Both the position numbers and the translations under genes were made by a program. From contig NZ_JALKBF010000001.1 of NCBI RefSeq assembly GCF_023016085.1, positions 868,001-932,000 of the forward strand: a DNA stretch of 64,000 bases, given 5' to 3'. Origin of the DNA: Aliiroseovarius sp. F47248L (lineage in GTDB: Bacteria > Pseudomonadota > Alphaproteobacteria > Rhodobacterales > Rhodobacteraceae). Positions 16,735-24,328 of this stretch are shown in pieces (position 1 is the stretch's first letter; each line of letters begins with the position of its first letter). The notes below the pieces were generated by a model that searched no databases, was not told the origin of the DNA, and saw only the letters and a list, made by a program, of their open reading frames with translations.

Positions 16735-19314
16735 TCAGCCTTTGCTGGCTGTTGGTTTTTTCTTGGCGGCCTGCTTTTTCTTCGCCGCAGGTTTCTTTTT
16801 CGGTGCGGCTTTCTTTTTCGCAGGCTTTTTCTTGGCCGCTTTTTCCGCGATCCACTCGACGGCCATTTCCATGGTCACGTCAGTTGCCTCGACGTCTTTG
16901 GGAATGGTCGCGTTGACCTTTTCCCATTTCACATAGGGCCCATAACGCCCGTCCATAACATTCACGGGGCCGCCGTCCTCAGGATGTTCGCCCAGTTCTT
17001 TCAACGGCTTGGCTGCTGCCCGCCCGCGCCCACCGGGGTTGGCGCGTTTTTCTGCCAGCATCTCGACCGCGCGGTTCATGCCGATCTCAAAGACATCGTT
17101 GGGGTCTTTCAGATTGGCATAGGTCGGTTTGGCGTCGTCGGGCAGTTTGTGCATGACATAAGGGCCAAAGCGCCCGAAATTCGCGCTGATCATGCCACCT
17201 TCGGGATGTTCGCCAATTTCGCGGGGCAAGGACAGCAGCACCAGTGCCTGTTCCAGATCCATCTCGTCCTTGTCCCAGCCTTTGGGCAGGGACGCGCGCG
17301 GCGGCTTCTTGTTTTCCGGTGTGGGTTCGCCGCGCTGCACGTAAGGCCCGAAGCGCCCGGATTTCAGCCAGATTTCGTCGCCGGCATCTTCGCCCAACAT
17401 CCGCTCGTCACCCTCAGCGCCTTCGCCTGCGATGGGGCGCGTATAGGTGCATTCGGGATAGTTGCCACAACCGACAAACCCACCAGTGCGCGAGGTTTTC
17501 AGGTGCAGCTGACCTTTGCCGCATTTCGGGCAGATGCGCGGGTCTGATCCATCTTCGCGCGGCGGATACAGTTGCGGCGCAAGGGCGGCGTCCAACTTGT
17601 CGAGCACTTCCGAGATGCGCAACTCGGACGTCTCGGCAATTGCCGCCGAGAAATCGCGCCAGAAGCGCGCGAGCACCTCTTTATAATCCATGTCGCCAGC
17701 CGAGATTTCGTCCAGCTCTTCTTCCAAATGTGCGGTAAATTCGTATCCCACATATTTACGGAAGAAATTCATCAGGAAGATGGTGACGATCCGCCCCTTG
17801 TCCTCGGGAAACAGACGGTTCTTGTCTTTGCGGACATACTCGCGGTCCTGAATGGTCGTGATCACCGACGCATAGGTCGAGGGGCGACCGATGCCCAGTT
17901 CTTCCATGCGCTTGACCAGCGTGGCCTCGGTGTAACGGGGCGGGGGTTGGGTGAAATGCTGTTCGGGCGTGACGCCTTTTTTCTCGGCCTTTTCGCCTTC
18001 CATGATCTGGGGTAGGCGCTTGTCGTCATCATCCACCACCTGATCGTCGCGACCTTCTTCATAGACCTTCAGAAAGCCTTCGAACACGACAACCTGTCCG
18101 GTGGCGCGCAGCACGACCTGACCGTCGGATGAGCCGACATCAACCGTCGTGCGTTCAAACTTCGCGCTTTCCATCTGGCTGGCCAGCGTGCGTTTCCAGA
18201 TCAGGTCGTAAAGCTTGCGCTGATCGGGTTCCAACCGCGCCAGATCACTCGCGGATACGGTCATATCCGTCGGGCGGATACATTCGTGCGCTTCTTGCGC
18301 GTTCTTGGCCTTGTTCTTGTAAATCCGGGGCTTGGCCGGGATGAACTCCTTACCATAACGATCCGAAATCGCATCACGCGCGGCGGCCACGGCTTCCGGC
18401 GCCATGTCGATCCCGTCGGTCCGCATATAGGTGATATAGCCCGCTTCATAGAGGCGCTGGGCTGTCGACATGGTCTGACGCGCGCCAAAGCCGAACTTGC
18501 GGCTCGCGTCCTGTTGCAGGGTCGACGTCATGAAGGGCGGCGAGGGGTTGCGGGTCGCGGGTTTTGCTTCGACCGACTGAACGGTCAGATCGCGCGAGGA
18601 AATCGCCTGCACGGCCATTTCGGCAGCGGTCTCGTTCTCAAGGTCATAGCGGTCCAGCTTTTGGCCGCCCAGAACTGTCAGACGTGCCTCGAATTCCTGC
18701 CCGCGTGGGGTGGAGAGCAGCGCTTTCACCGACCAGTATTCACGGGCCTTGAACGCCTCGATCTCTTCCTCACGCTCAACGATCAGGCGCAGGCAGACCG
18801 ACTGCACACGACCCGCAGAGCGCGCGCCGGGCAGTTTGCGCCACAGAACGGGTGACAGGTTGAAGCCCACCAGATAATCCAGCGCGCGACGGGCCAGATA
18901 GGCCTCGACCAGATCGGTGTCGACGTCGCGGGGCTGTTGCATCGCCTCGGTCACTGCGGATTTTGTGATCGCGTTGAACACCACACGGCTGACCGGCGTG
19001 TCCTTCTTGATCGCCCGCCGTTTGCGCAGGGCTTCCTCAAGGTGCCACGAAATCGCTTCCCCTTCGCGATCGGGGTCGGTTGCGAGGATCAGGTTGTTGT
19101 CGTCTTTCAATGCGTCCGCAATGGCGCGCACATGCTTGGCGCTGTCGCGTCCAACCTCCCATTTCATAGCGAAATCGGCGTCCGTATCGACGGACCCGTC
19201 CTTGGGTGGCAAGTCGCGCACGTGGCCGTAAGAGGCAAGAACCGTATAGTCCGACCCAAGATACTTGTTGATGGTCTTGGCTTTGGCCGGGCTTTCAACG
19301 ACGACAACTGGCAT
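16735..19314 (-). CDS. topA: DNA topoisomerase I
   Basis: 859 residues. The Toprim domain starts MPVVVVESPAKAKTINKYLG. The active-site Tyr is in GYITYMRTDG. A four-Cys zinc ribbon (CPKCGKG then CGNYPEC) is followed by three GRFGPYV-type C-terminal repeats. A Lys/Ala-rich tail (KKKPAKKKAAPKKK and onward) ends the protein, as in many alphaproteobacteria. It relaxes negative supercoils by single-strand passage. It is divergent from uvrD. The length is normal. Confidence 0.97.
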   Translation of the reverse strand: MPVVVVESPAKAKTINKYLGSDYTVLASYGHVRDLPPKDGSVDTDADFAMKWEVGRDSAKHVRAIADALKDDNNLILATDPDREGEAISWHLEEALRKRRAIKKDTPVSRVVFNAITKSAVTEAMQQPRDVDTDLVEAYLARRALDYLVGFNLSPVLWRKLPGARSAGRVQSVCLRLIVEREEEIEAFKAREYWSVKALLSTPRGQEFEARLTVLGGQKLDRYDLENETAAEMAVQAISSRDLTVQSVEAKPATRNPSPPFMTSTLQQDASRKFGFGARQTMSTAQRLYEAGYITYMRTDGIDMAPEAVAAARDAISDRYGKEFIPAKPRIYKNKAKNAQEAHECIRPTDMTVSASDLARLEPDQRKLYDLIWKRTLASQMESAKFERTTVDVGSSDGQVVLRATGQVVVFEGFLKVYEEGRDDQVVDDDDKRLPQIMEGEKAEKKGVTPEQHFTQPPPRYTEATLVKRMEELGIGRPSTYASVITTIQDREYVRKDKNRLFPEDKGRIVTIFLMNFFRKYVGYEFTAHLEEELDEISAGDMDYKEVLARFWRDFSAAIAETSELRISEVLDKLDAALAPQLYPPREDGSDPRICPKCGKGQLHLKTSRTGGFVGCGNYPECTYTRPIAGEGAEGDERMLGEDAGDEIWLKSGRFGPYVQRGEPTPENKKPPRASLPKGWDKDEMDLEQALVLLSLPREIGEHPEGGMISANFGRFGPYVMHKLPDDAKPTYANLKDPNDVFEIGMNRAVEMLAEKRANPGGRGRAAAKPLKELGEHPEDGGPVNVMDGRYGPYVKWEKVNATIPKDVEATDVTMEMAVEWIAEKAAKKKPAKKKAAPKKKPAAKKKQAAKKKPTASKG

Positions 19315-19392
19315 GAACTTCCTCTCGACTCAGGCGACCATGAAAAAATGGCGGTCTTACTGGAGGCGTTAGATGTGTTGCGAAGGGGCAGC

Positions 19393-19420
19393 TTGTCAAT
19401 GGGCAGGCTTTATATATAGG
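19393..19420 (+). promoter_or_regulatory. possible promoter of uvrD
   Basis: TTGTCA (19393-19398) and TATAGG (19415-19420) with a 16-base spacer, in a run of TATATATA. It lies about 130 bases ahead of the uvrD start. Picked by eye only. Confidence 0.3.
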
Positions 19421-19434
19421 CGGTCCTTTCGCCG

Positions 19435-19452
19435 CGCCCCCTTTAGGGGGCG
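19435..19452. repeat. GC-rich hairpin in the uvrD leader
   Basis: CGCCCCC and GGGGGCG pair perfectly around TTTA between the divergent topA and uvrD genes, about 95 bases ahead of uvrD. It would form a tight stem in the 5-prime leader. Confidence 0.5.
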
Positions 19453-19547
19453 GGAAAATGCAGGGTGAGGCCGACAATCGGTTTGCGCATGTGGAACATT
19501 CGTGGAACACTCTTCCCACCCTGCTTCCCCGTTGATAAAGAGCGCAT

Positions 19548-21917
19548 ATGAGTGATTTCAACGAAGACGACGCTTTTGAGGCCGCTGCGCTCCCCAGCCT
19601 GTCACAACAGGCAATGGCCGCGCGCCCGATGCCGTATTTGGAAGGGCTGAACCCCGCCCAACGCGAGGCGGTCGAGGCACTGGATGGCCCCGTCCTGATG
19701 CTGGCGGGCGCGGGCACCGGTAAGACCAAGGCTCTGACGACGCGGATTGCGCATCTTTTGAACACCGGGCAGGCGCGGACGAACGAGATCCTTGCCGTAA
19801 CCTTCACCAACAAGGCCGCGCGCGAGATGAAGGAACGTGTCGCAGGCCTGCTGGGGCAAACGGTTGAGGGCATGCCCTGGATGGGCACGTTCCACTCGAT
19901 CTGCGTGAAGCTTCTGCGCCGTCATGCCGAGCTTGTGGGGCTGAAAACAAACTTCACCATTCTGGACACGGACGACCAGATCAGGCTGATGAAGCAGCTG
20001 ATTGGCGCCAACAATATCGACGAAAAGCGCTGGCCCGCGCGGTTGTTGGCGGGGGTGATCGACAACTGGAAGAACCGCGCTTGGACGCCCGAAGTGTTGC
20101 CTGCGAGTGAGGCCAACGCGTTCAATGGACGCGGCCCGGAACTGTATGCGCAGTATCAGGCGCGGTTACAGACCCTAAACGCCTGCGACTTCGGCGACCT
20201 GCTTCTGCATATGGTCACAATTTTTCAGAAACACGACGACATCCTGAAGCAATACCAAGGCTGGTTTCGCTACATCCTCGTCGACGAATACCAAGATACC
20301 AACGTGGCCCAATACCTGTGGCTGCGCCTGCTGGCGGCGGGTCACAAGAATATCTGCTGTGTGGGCGATGACGACCAGTCGATCTATGGCTGGCGCGGGG
20401 CCGAAGTCGGCAATATCTTGCGGTTTGAAAAGGATTTTCCCGGCGCGAAGGTGGTGCGGCTGGAACAAAACTATCGCTCGACCGCGCATATTCTGGCCGC
20501 GGCGTCCGGCGTGATCGCGGGCAACGAAGACCGGCTGGGCAAAGAGTTGTGGACGGATGCCGAGGGCGGCGAGAAGGTCCGCCTGATCGGCCATTGGGAT
20601 GGTGACGAAGAAGCCCGCTGGGTCGGGGAAGAGATCGAGGCGATGCAATCGGGCACCCGTGGCCGCGCGCCGATGTCTTTGGACGATATGGCTATCCTCG
20701 TGCGCGCCTCCCACCAGATGCGCGCGTTTGAGGATCGTTTCCTGACCATCGGTCTGCCCTATCGCGTGATCGGCGGTCCACGTTTTTACGAGCGTTTGGA
20801 AATCCGCGATGCGATGGCCTATTTCCGGCTGGCAGTGAGCCAAGACGACGACCTGGCGTTTGAACGCATCGTCAACACGCCACGCCGGGGGCTGGGGGAT
20901 AAAGCGGTGCAGACCATTCAGGGGCTTGCGCGCCAAAACGGCGTGTCGCTGGTTGAAGGCGCGCGGATTGCGGTCGAAAGCGGTGCGATCAAGGGCAAGG
21001 GCGGCAAGGGTTTGGCCGAACTGGTCGCGGGCCTTGACCGCTGGTTCAACCAATTGCGTGCGGAGGAAGACACCCATGTCGAAATGGCCGAGGTGATCTT
21101 GGAGGAATCCGGCTACACTGAGATGTGGCTGAACGACAAAACGCCCGAAGCTCCGGGGCGGCTGGAAAACCTCAAGGAACTGGTCAAGGCTTTGGAAAGT
21201 TTCGAAAACCTGCAAGGGTTTTTGGAGCATATCAGCCTGATCATGGACAATGACACGGACGACGCCGAGGAAAAAGTCACCATCATGACCCTGCACGCGG
21301 CCAAGGGGTTGGAATACCCCGCCGTGTTCCTGCCGGGGTGGGAGGATGGTCTGTTCCCCTCGCAACGCTCGATGGATGAAAGCGGGCTGAAAGGGCTAGA
21401 GGAAGAACGCCGCCTGGCCTATGTCGGCATCACCCGGGCGGAAGAGGTTTGCACGATCTCATTCGCCGCCAACCGGCGCGTTTATGGGCAATGGCAAAGC
21501 CAGTTGCCATCGCGCTTTGTCGACGAGTTGCCCACAGATCACGTCGAAGTGCTGACCGCGCCTGGCCTTTACGGCGGCGGCTATGGCGGTACAGCAGGCG
21601 ATTTCGGCGCCTCGCCACTTGACGACAAGGCCAGCCGGGCCGATGCCTATAACTCGCCGGGATGGAGGCGGATGCAGGCGCAGGGCAACCTGCGCACCAA
21701 GCCCAGCCCGAACGAAGCGCGCGGGCTGGTGATTGATGCGACCGCCGTGTCGTCCTTCACCCAAGGCGATCGGGTGTTTCACACCAAGTTCGGCTATGGC
21801 ACCGTGATGGGCATCGAAGGCGACAAGCTGGATATCGAATTCGACAAGGCGGGTGCGAAGAAAGTCGTTTCCAAGTTCATAGTGCCAGCCGCGCAGGCGG
21901 GCGACGTGCCGTTCTAA
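19548..21917 (+). CDS. uvrD: UvrD/PcrA-type ATP-dependent DNA helicase
   Basis: 789 residues. The Q-motif region LNPAQREAVEALDGPVL is followed by Walker A AGAGTGKTKAL, TFTNKAAREMKER, motif II VDEYQDTN, DDDQSIYGWRG, motif IV EQNYRS, TLHAAKGLEYPAVFLPGWE and AYVGITRAEE. The C-terminus (GDRVFHTKFGYGTVMGIEGD) matches the Tudor-like module of PcrA/UvrD. It is an SF1A 3-5 helicase for excision repair and for displacement of RNA polymerase or recombinase. It is transcribed divergently from topA. Confidence 0.95.
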   Translation: MSDFNEDDAFEAAALPSLSQQAMAARPMPYLEGLNPAQREAVEALDGPVLMLAGAGTGKTKALTTRIAHLLNTGQARTNEILAVTFTNKAAREMKERVAGLLGQTVEGMPWMGTFHSICVKLLRRHAELVGLKTNFTILDTDDQIRLMKQLIGANNIDEKRWPARLLAGVIDNWKNRAWTPEVLPASEANAFNGRGPELYAQYQARLQTLNACDFGDLLLHMVTIFQKHDDILKQYQGWFRYILVDEYQDTNVAQYLWLRLLAAGHKNICCVGDDDQSIYGWRGAEVGNILRFEKDFPGAKVVRLEQNYRSTAHILAAASGVIAGNEDRLGKELWTDAEGGEKVRLIGHWDGDEEARWVGEEIEAMQSGTRGRAPMSLDDMAILVRASHQMRAFEDRFLTIGLPYRVIGGPRFYERLEIRDAMAYFRLAVSQDDDLAFERIVNTPRRGLGDKAVQTIQGLARQNGVSLVEGARIAVESGAIKGKGGKGLAELVAGLDRWFNQLRAEEDTHVEMAEVILEESGYTEMWLNDKTPEAPGRLENLKELVKALESFENLQGFLEHISLIMDNDTDDAEEKVTIMTLHAAKGLEYPAVFLPGWEDGLFPSQRSMDESGLKGLEEERRLAYVGITRAEEVCTISFAANRRVYGQWQSQLPSRFVDELPTDHVEVLTAPGLYGGGYGGTAGDFGASPLDDKASRADAYNSPGWRRMQAQGNLRTKPSPNEARGLVIDATAVSSFTQGDRVFHTKFGYGTVMGIEGDKLDIEFDKAGAKKVVSKFIVPAAQAGDVPF

Positions 21918-21926
21918 GGCGGCGCA

Positions 21927-23192
21927 TCAACGGTCCGGTGGGGTCCAGTCCTTCTCGGGCTCGGCGCCTTGGCGGCGCAGGCGCAGCGCCAACCCGACCG
22001 AGACACCGACGCCGATTGCAATGGTCAAGCCCGCAAACACCGTCAACACCAGCGTCAGCAACAGCAACACACGGTCCGACATGCGCCCCTGCATATAGCC
22101 GCGCCATTTCTGCGGCTCGCTCATGTTCCACGCGGTCAGGATCAACAGCCCCGCCAGAGCAGGCATTGCAAGATACCCGGCCAGCGGGGCGGCCAGCAGC
22201 ATGACCAGCAGGATGGTCAGTGCGTGTATGATTCCCGCAACTGGTGTCTTGCCGCCCGCGCGCACATTGGTTGCTGTGCGCGCAATTGCCCCGGTGGCGG
22301 GTAGGCCGACAAATAGGGCAGATCCAATATTCGCAAAGCCTTGTGCCAGGATTTCAGCGTTGGCGCGATGTTTTCCGCCGATCATGCGATCCGCTACCAT
22401 TGCCGACAGAAGCGATTCAATGCTTGCCAAAAAGGCGATGACGATAGCCGAAGGCAGCAGCTCAGTGATCCGCGCAAGGCTGATTTGGGGCAGGGATGGG
22501 TGTGGTAATGTGCTTGGCAATGGGCCAAACCGCGAATAAATCGTCTCGACAGGCAACGCGGCAATTGCCACCGCGGCCGATGTTAATCCCACCGCAACTA
22601 TCAGACCCGGAAATCTGGGGGCCAATCGCCGCAGAAAGACGATCAATGCCATCGTTACCAGTCCGATCGTGAGTGTTTGGAGGCCTATGGTGTCGCGTGC
22701 GGCCCAAAGTGTGCTCATCTTCGCAATGAACTCAGCTGGCACTTCGGCGATAGACAGGCCGAACAGGTCCTTGATTTGACTGGTGGCGATGATGATACCG
22801 ATGCCAATCGTGAAGCCGTTGATGACGGGTCCGGGCACATAGGCCGCCAGATTGCCCGCTCGCAAATAGCCTGCGGCTATCATGATGGCTCCGGCCATCA
22901 ATGTCGCCAGAACCAGCCCGTCATATCCGTGATCGGCGATGATGCTATAGACAACGACGATGAACGCACCGGTTGGGCCACCAATCTGAACCCGACTACC
23001 CCCAAGAAGTGAAATCAGAAACCCCGCAACAATTGCGGTGACAAGCCCTTTCTCCGGTCCTGCGCCCGAAGCGATCGCAATGGCAAGGCTTAACGGCAGG
23101 GCAACCATGGCAACGGTAACACCTGCGATCAGGTCGCTTGCGAATTGCTCGCGATCATAGTCGCGCAGCGTCGTTAGGATTTTGGGTTTCAT
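21927..23192 (-). CDS. SulP-family anion transporter without a STAS domain
   Basis: 421 residues with about 10-12 membrane helices. The SulP signature is present: DLIAGVTVAMVALPLSLAIA, IGGPTGAFIVVVYSI and VPGPVINGFTIGIG, and the later block ESLLSAMVADRMIGGKHRAN. Most SulP proteins end in a cytoplasmic STAS domain; here the protein stops about 10 residues after the last helix. Substrate may be sulfate or bicarbonate and cannot be told from sequence. Its stop converges on uvrD with 9 bases between. Confidence 0.88.
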   Translation of the reverse strand: MKPKILTTLRDYDREQFASDLIAGVTVAMVALPLSLAIAIASGAGPEKGLVTAIVAGFLISLLGGSRVQIGGPTGAFIVVVYSIIADHGYDGLVLATLMAGAIMIAAGYLRAGNLAAYVPGPVINGFTIGIGIIIATSQIKDLFGLSIAEVPAEFIAKMSTLWAARDTIGLQTLTIGLVTMALIVFLRRLAPRFPGLIVAVGLTSAAVAIAALPVETIYSRFGPLPSTLPHPSLPQISLARITELLPSAIVIAFLASIESLLSAMVADRMIGGKHRANAEILAQGFANIGSALFVGLPATGAIARTATNVRAGGKTPVAGIIHALTILLVMLLAAPLAGYLAMPALAGLLILTAWNMSEPQKWRGYMQGRMSDRVLLLLTLVLTVFAGLTIAIGVGVSVGLALRLRRQGAEPEKDWTPPDR

Positions 23193-23293
23193 GAAGCGAG
23201 CTATGCCGTCTTGCGTCTAAAAATCAATCGACAAAATTGCACGCCTGATATGCCGGGCAGACGTCTGCGGATCGTGCGAAGTGCGGTGTGGCG

Positions 23294-23335
23294 AAAAAAA
23301 CGGTGACGCCCGGGAGGAGGTGGGCGTCACCGTTT
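23294..23335 (-). terminator. intrinsic terminator of the DUF1127-sRNA transcript
   Basis: The 14-bp perfect stem of the last array hairpin runs into seven T on the minus strand (positions 23300-23294). The terminator loop itself contains the CCTCCTCCC motif, so sRNA element and terminator are one structure. It fixes the transcription direction of the array. Confidence 0.88.
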
Positions 23336-23373
23336 CTATGTGAGGCGGGGCTCTGGGAGGAGGTAGAGACCCG
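23298..23373 (-). ncRNA. CcsR/cuckoo-like sRNA, unit 4 (two hairpins, last is the terminator)
   Basis: First hairpin 23346-23373: CGGGGCTCT pairs with AGAGACCCG with one mismatch. Second hairpin 23298-23335: AAACGGTGACGCCC pairs perfectly over 14 bp with GGGCGTCACCGTTT. Both loops carry ACCTCCTCCC. The second hairpin is by far the strongest in the array and is followed by T-rich sequence on the minus strand. Confidence 0.7.
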
Positions 23374-23388
23374 ACGTCATGTGGTTCA

Positions 23389-23454
23389 GGGTCTGGGAGG
23401 AGATAGACCCGTCACCGTATCGGTTCTGCCCCGGGAGGAGGTGGAGAAGAACCG
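23389..23454 (-). ncRNA. CcsR/cuckoo-like sRNA, unit 3 (two hairpins)
   Basis: First hairpin 23421-23454: CGGTTCT pairs with AGAACCG around a larger internal loop holding CCTCCTCCC. Second hairpin 23389-23410: GGGTCT pairs with AGACCC; its motif is the only variant in the array (GGGAGGAGAT on plus). Motif interval 38 bases. Confidence 0.65.
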
Positions 23455-23467
23455 TATCTTTGGGGGT

Positions 23468-23537
23468 GCGGCGACACCCGGGAGGAGGTAGGTGCCGCCG
23501 CGACCCACGAACCTTCAGGGAGGAGGACGAAGGTTCG
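23468..23537 (-). ncRNA. CcsR/cuckoo-like sRNA, unit 2 (two hairpins)
   Basis: First hairpin 23508-23537: CGAACCTTC pairs perfectly with GAAGGTTCG; the loop carries CCTCCTCCC. Second hairpin 23468-23501: GCGGCG and CACC pair with GGTG and CGCCGC with one mismatch. Motif interval 38 bases; the gap from unit 1 is 47, longer than within a unit. Confidence 0.7.
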
Positions 23538-23552
23538 AAACTTGTTGATTGT

Positions 23553-23624
23553 GCGACGGAACCGGGGAGGAGGTCGGTCCCGCCGCCAATCAAAGCCAAC
23601 ACCCGGGAGGAGGTAGGTGCTGGC
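23553..23624 (-). ncRNA. CcsR/cuckoo-like sRNA, unit 1 (two hairpins)
   Basis: First hairpin 23595-23624: GCCAACACC pairs with GGTGCTGGC (one mismatch). Second hairpin 23553-23586: ACCG/CGGT plus outer pairs with two mismatches. Both loops expose ACCTCCTCCC on the minus strand. It begins just past the DUF1127 stop, so it is probably cut from the 3-prime end of that mRNA. The two-hairpin unit is inferred from the motif spacing. Confidence 0.7.
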
Positions 23625-23632
23625 AAGGAAAC

Positions 23633-23848
23633 TTAGTTGCCGTAAACAGCCATACGAGCGACGAACCGGATCGACGAGCGGCCAAGCCCAAGATCGTTCA
23701 GTTCACGATCGCTCAGATCGTTCAGTTCGCGCACGGTTGCGCGGTACTGGGCGCGCTGCTCCATCTGCTCTTTCCAAACGGCGATACGGGCGGCCATGCG
23801 GTCTGCAATGCTGACGGGGGCCGAAAGAATTTCTGTTGCGTATGTCAT
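23633..23848 (-). CDS. DUF1127 protein, probably CcaF1-like RNA-binding protein
   Basis: 71 residues from ATG 23848; a GTG four codons upstream (23860) is possible. The C-terminal DUF1127 signature is clear: YRATVRELNDLSDRELNDLG, then LGRSSIRFVARMAVYG. In Rhodobacter sphaeroides a DUF1127 protein (CcaF1) encoded upstream of the CcsR sRNAs binds RNA and is involved in sRNA maturation. The same arrangement here, with the hairpin array 9 bases after the stop, supports that role. No clear promoter was picked in the C-rich leader. Confidence 0.85.
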   Translation of the reverse strand: MTYATEILSAPVSIADRMAARIAVWKEQMEQRAQYRATVRELNDLSDRELNDLGLGRSSIRFVARMAVYGN

Positions 23849-24214
23849 ATCTTTACTCACTTACATCTCATCCGCAGAACCCTGCGGGGCGGGGCGGCGG
23901 GGCCGCTTTTGTTAACTCTGTTGGCGCTCAATTTGTCGCCTTGACCCCAAGATGGGCATAATGCTGCAGATGCACAATACCCTGCATTCGCAAACCCGAT
24001 ATGCGGCGAGTGCATACTTAAAAATGACACAATATTAATCAGTTGCTGACATATTCTGCGCTGACGTTAGGTAAATTGCTGCATTGCAGAAGGTGTGGTG
24101 TTGGCGTTAACTTTAGGTCAATTCTCGTGGTGCTTGATTTTTGCCCGATGTGTTCAGATCTGAGGCGCGATCCGCGGGCCAGACCTGAAGAAGGATTTAG
24201 GACAGGGGTGCGAT
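23849..24214. other. intergenic region upstream of DUF1127 and the small ORF
   Basis: About 366 bases. On the plus strand 23886-23902 is very G-rich (GGGG-C-GGGG-C-GG-C-GGGG), so the DUF1127 leader is C-rich there. The stretch 24020-24060 is AT-rich and could hold a promoter. A 68-codon reading frame at 24043 shows no family pattern and is not called. Confidence 0.45.
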
Positions 24215-24304
24215 ATGGAGCGACTCACCGCAGGTTTGCGGCTGTTTGACCGCCGGCTTTTTGGTTCCTATCCCCTTGCACCTGCCGACAAAGCTGCCAA
24301 GTAA
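24215..24304 (+). CDS. small hypothetical peptide upstream of mrp
   Basis: 29 residues beginning MERLTAGLRLFDRRLFGSYP, ending with Lys and TAA. A good ribosome-binding site (AGGGG) sits 6 bases ahead of the ATG. It ends 24 bases before the mrp start and would be cotranscribed. The sequence is basic and moderately amphipathic. No family is recognised; it may be a leader peptide or a small protein. Confidence 0.4.
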   Translation: MERLTAGLRLFDRRLFGSYPLAPADKAAK

Positions 24305-24328
24305 TGGGCGACACAGAAGGAGACATAG

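Larger units (their letters stand above)
23298..23624 (-). repeat. array of eight hairpins with CCTCCTCCC loops
   Basis: Eight stem-loops each carry GGGAGGAG on the plus strand (CTCCTCCC on the minus strand) in the loop. The motif begins at 23312, 23355, 23395, 23433, 23480, 23518, 23565 and 23605. Intervals are 43, 40, 38, 47, 38, 47 and 40 bases. The stem arms differ from copy to copy but remain complementary within each copy, which points to selection on RNA structure with a fixed exposed loop. The loop equals the 16S anti-Shine-Dalgarno sequence. The array starts 9 bases after the stop of a DUF1127 gene, as described for CcsR/cuckoo RNAs. Confidence 0.9.

Noticed and set aside
19295..19888. 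197-codon minus-strand frame over the uvrD start
   Set aside because: It is antisense to the certain uvrD N-terminus and crosses the intergenic region; composition is that of a shadow frame.
20175..21365. 396-codon minus-strand frame antisense to uvrD
   Set aside because: Shadow of uvrD; no domain features.
23298..23624. CRISPR array reading of the eight repeats
   Set aside because: The repeat unit is only about 10 bases inside variable hairpin stems, spacing is 38-47 bases but the flanks are self-complementary; no cas genes. It is a hairpin RNA array.
23298..23624. Plus-strand reading of GGGAGGAGG as a series of ribosome-binding sites
   Set aside because: No reading frames follow the motifs, and the terminator T-run and DUF1127 linkage place the transcript on the minus strand.
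24043..24249. 68-codon plus-strand frame upstream of mrp
   Set aside because: No recognisable domain, no good start signal; the smaller frame at 24215 has a much better ribosome-binding site.
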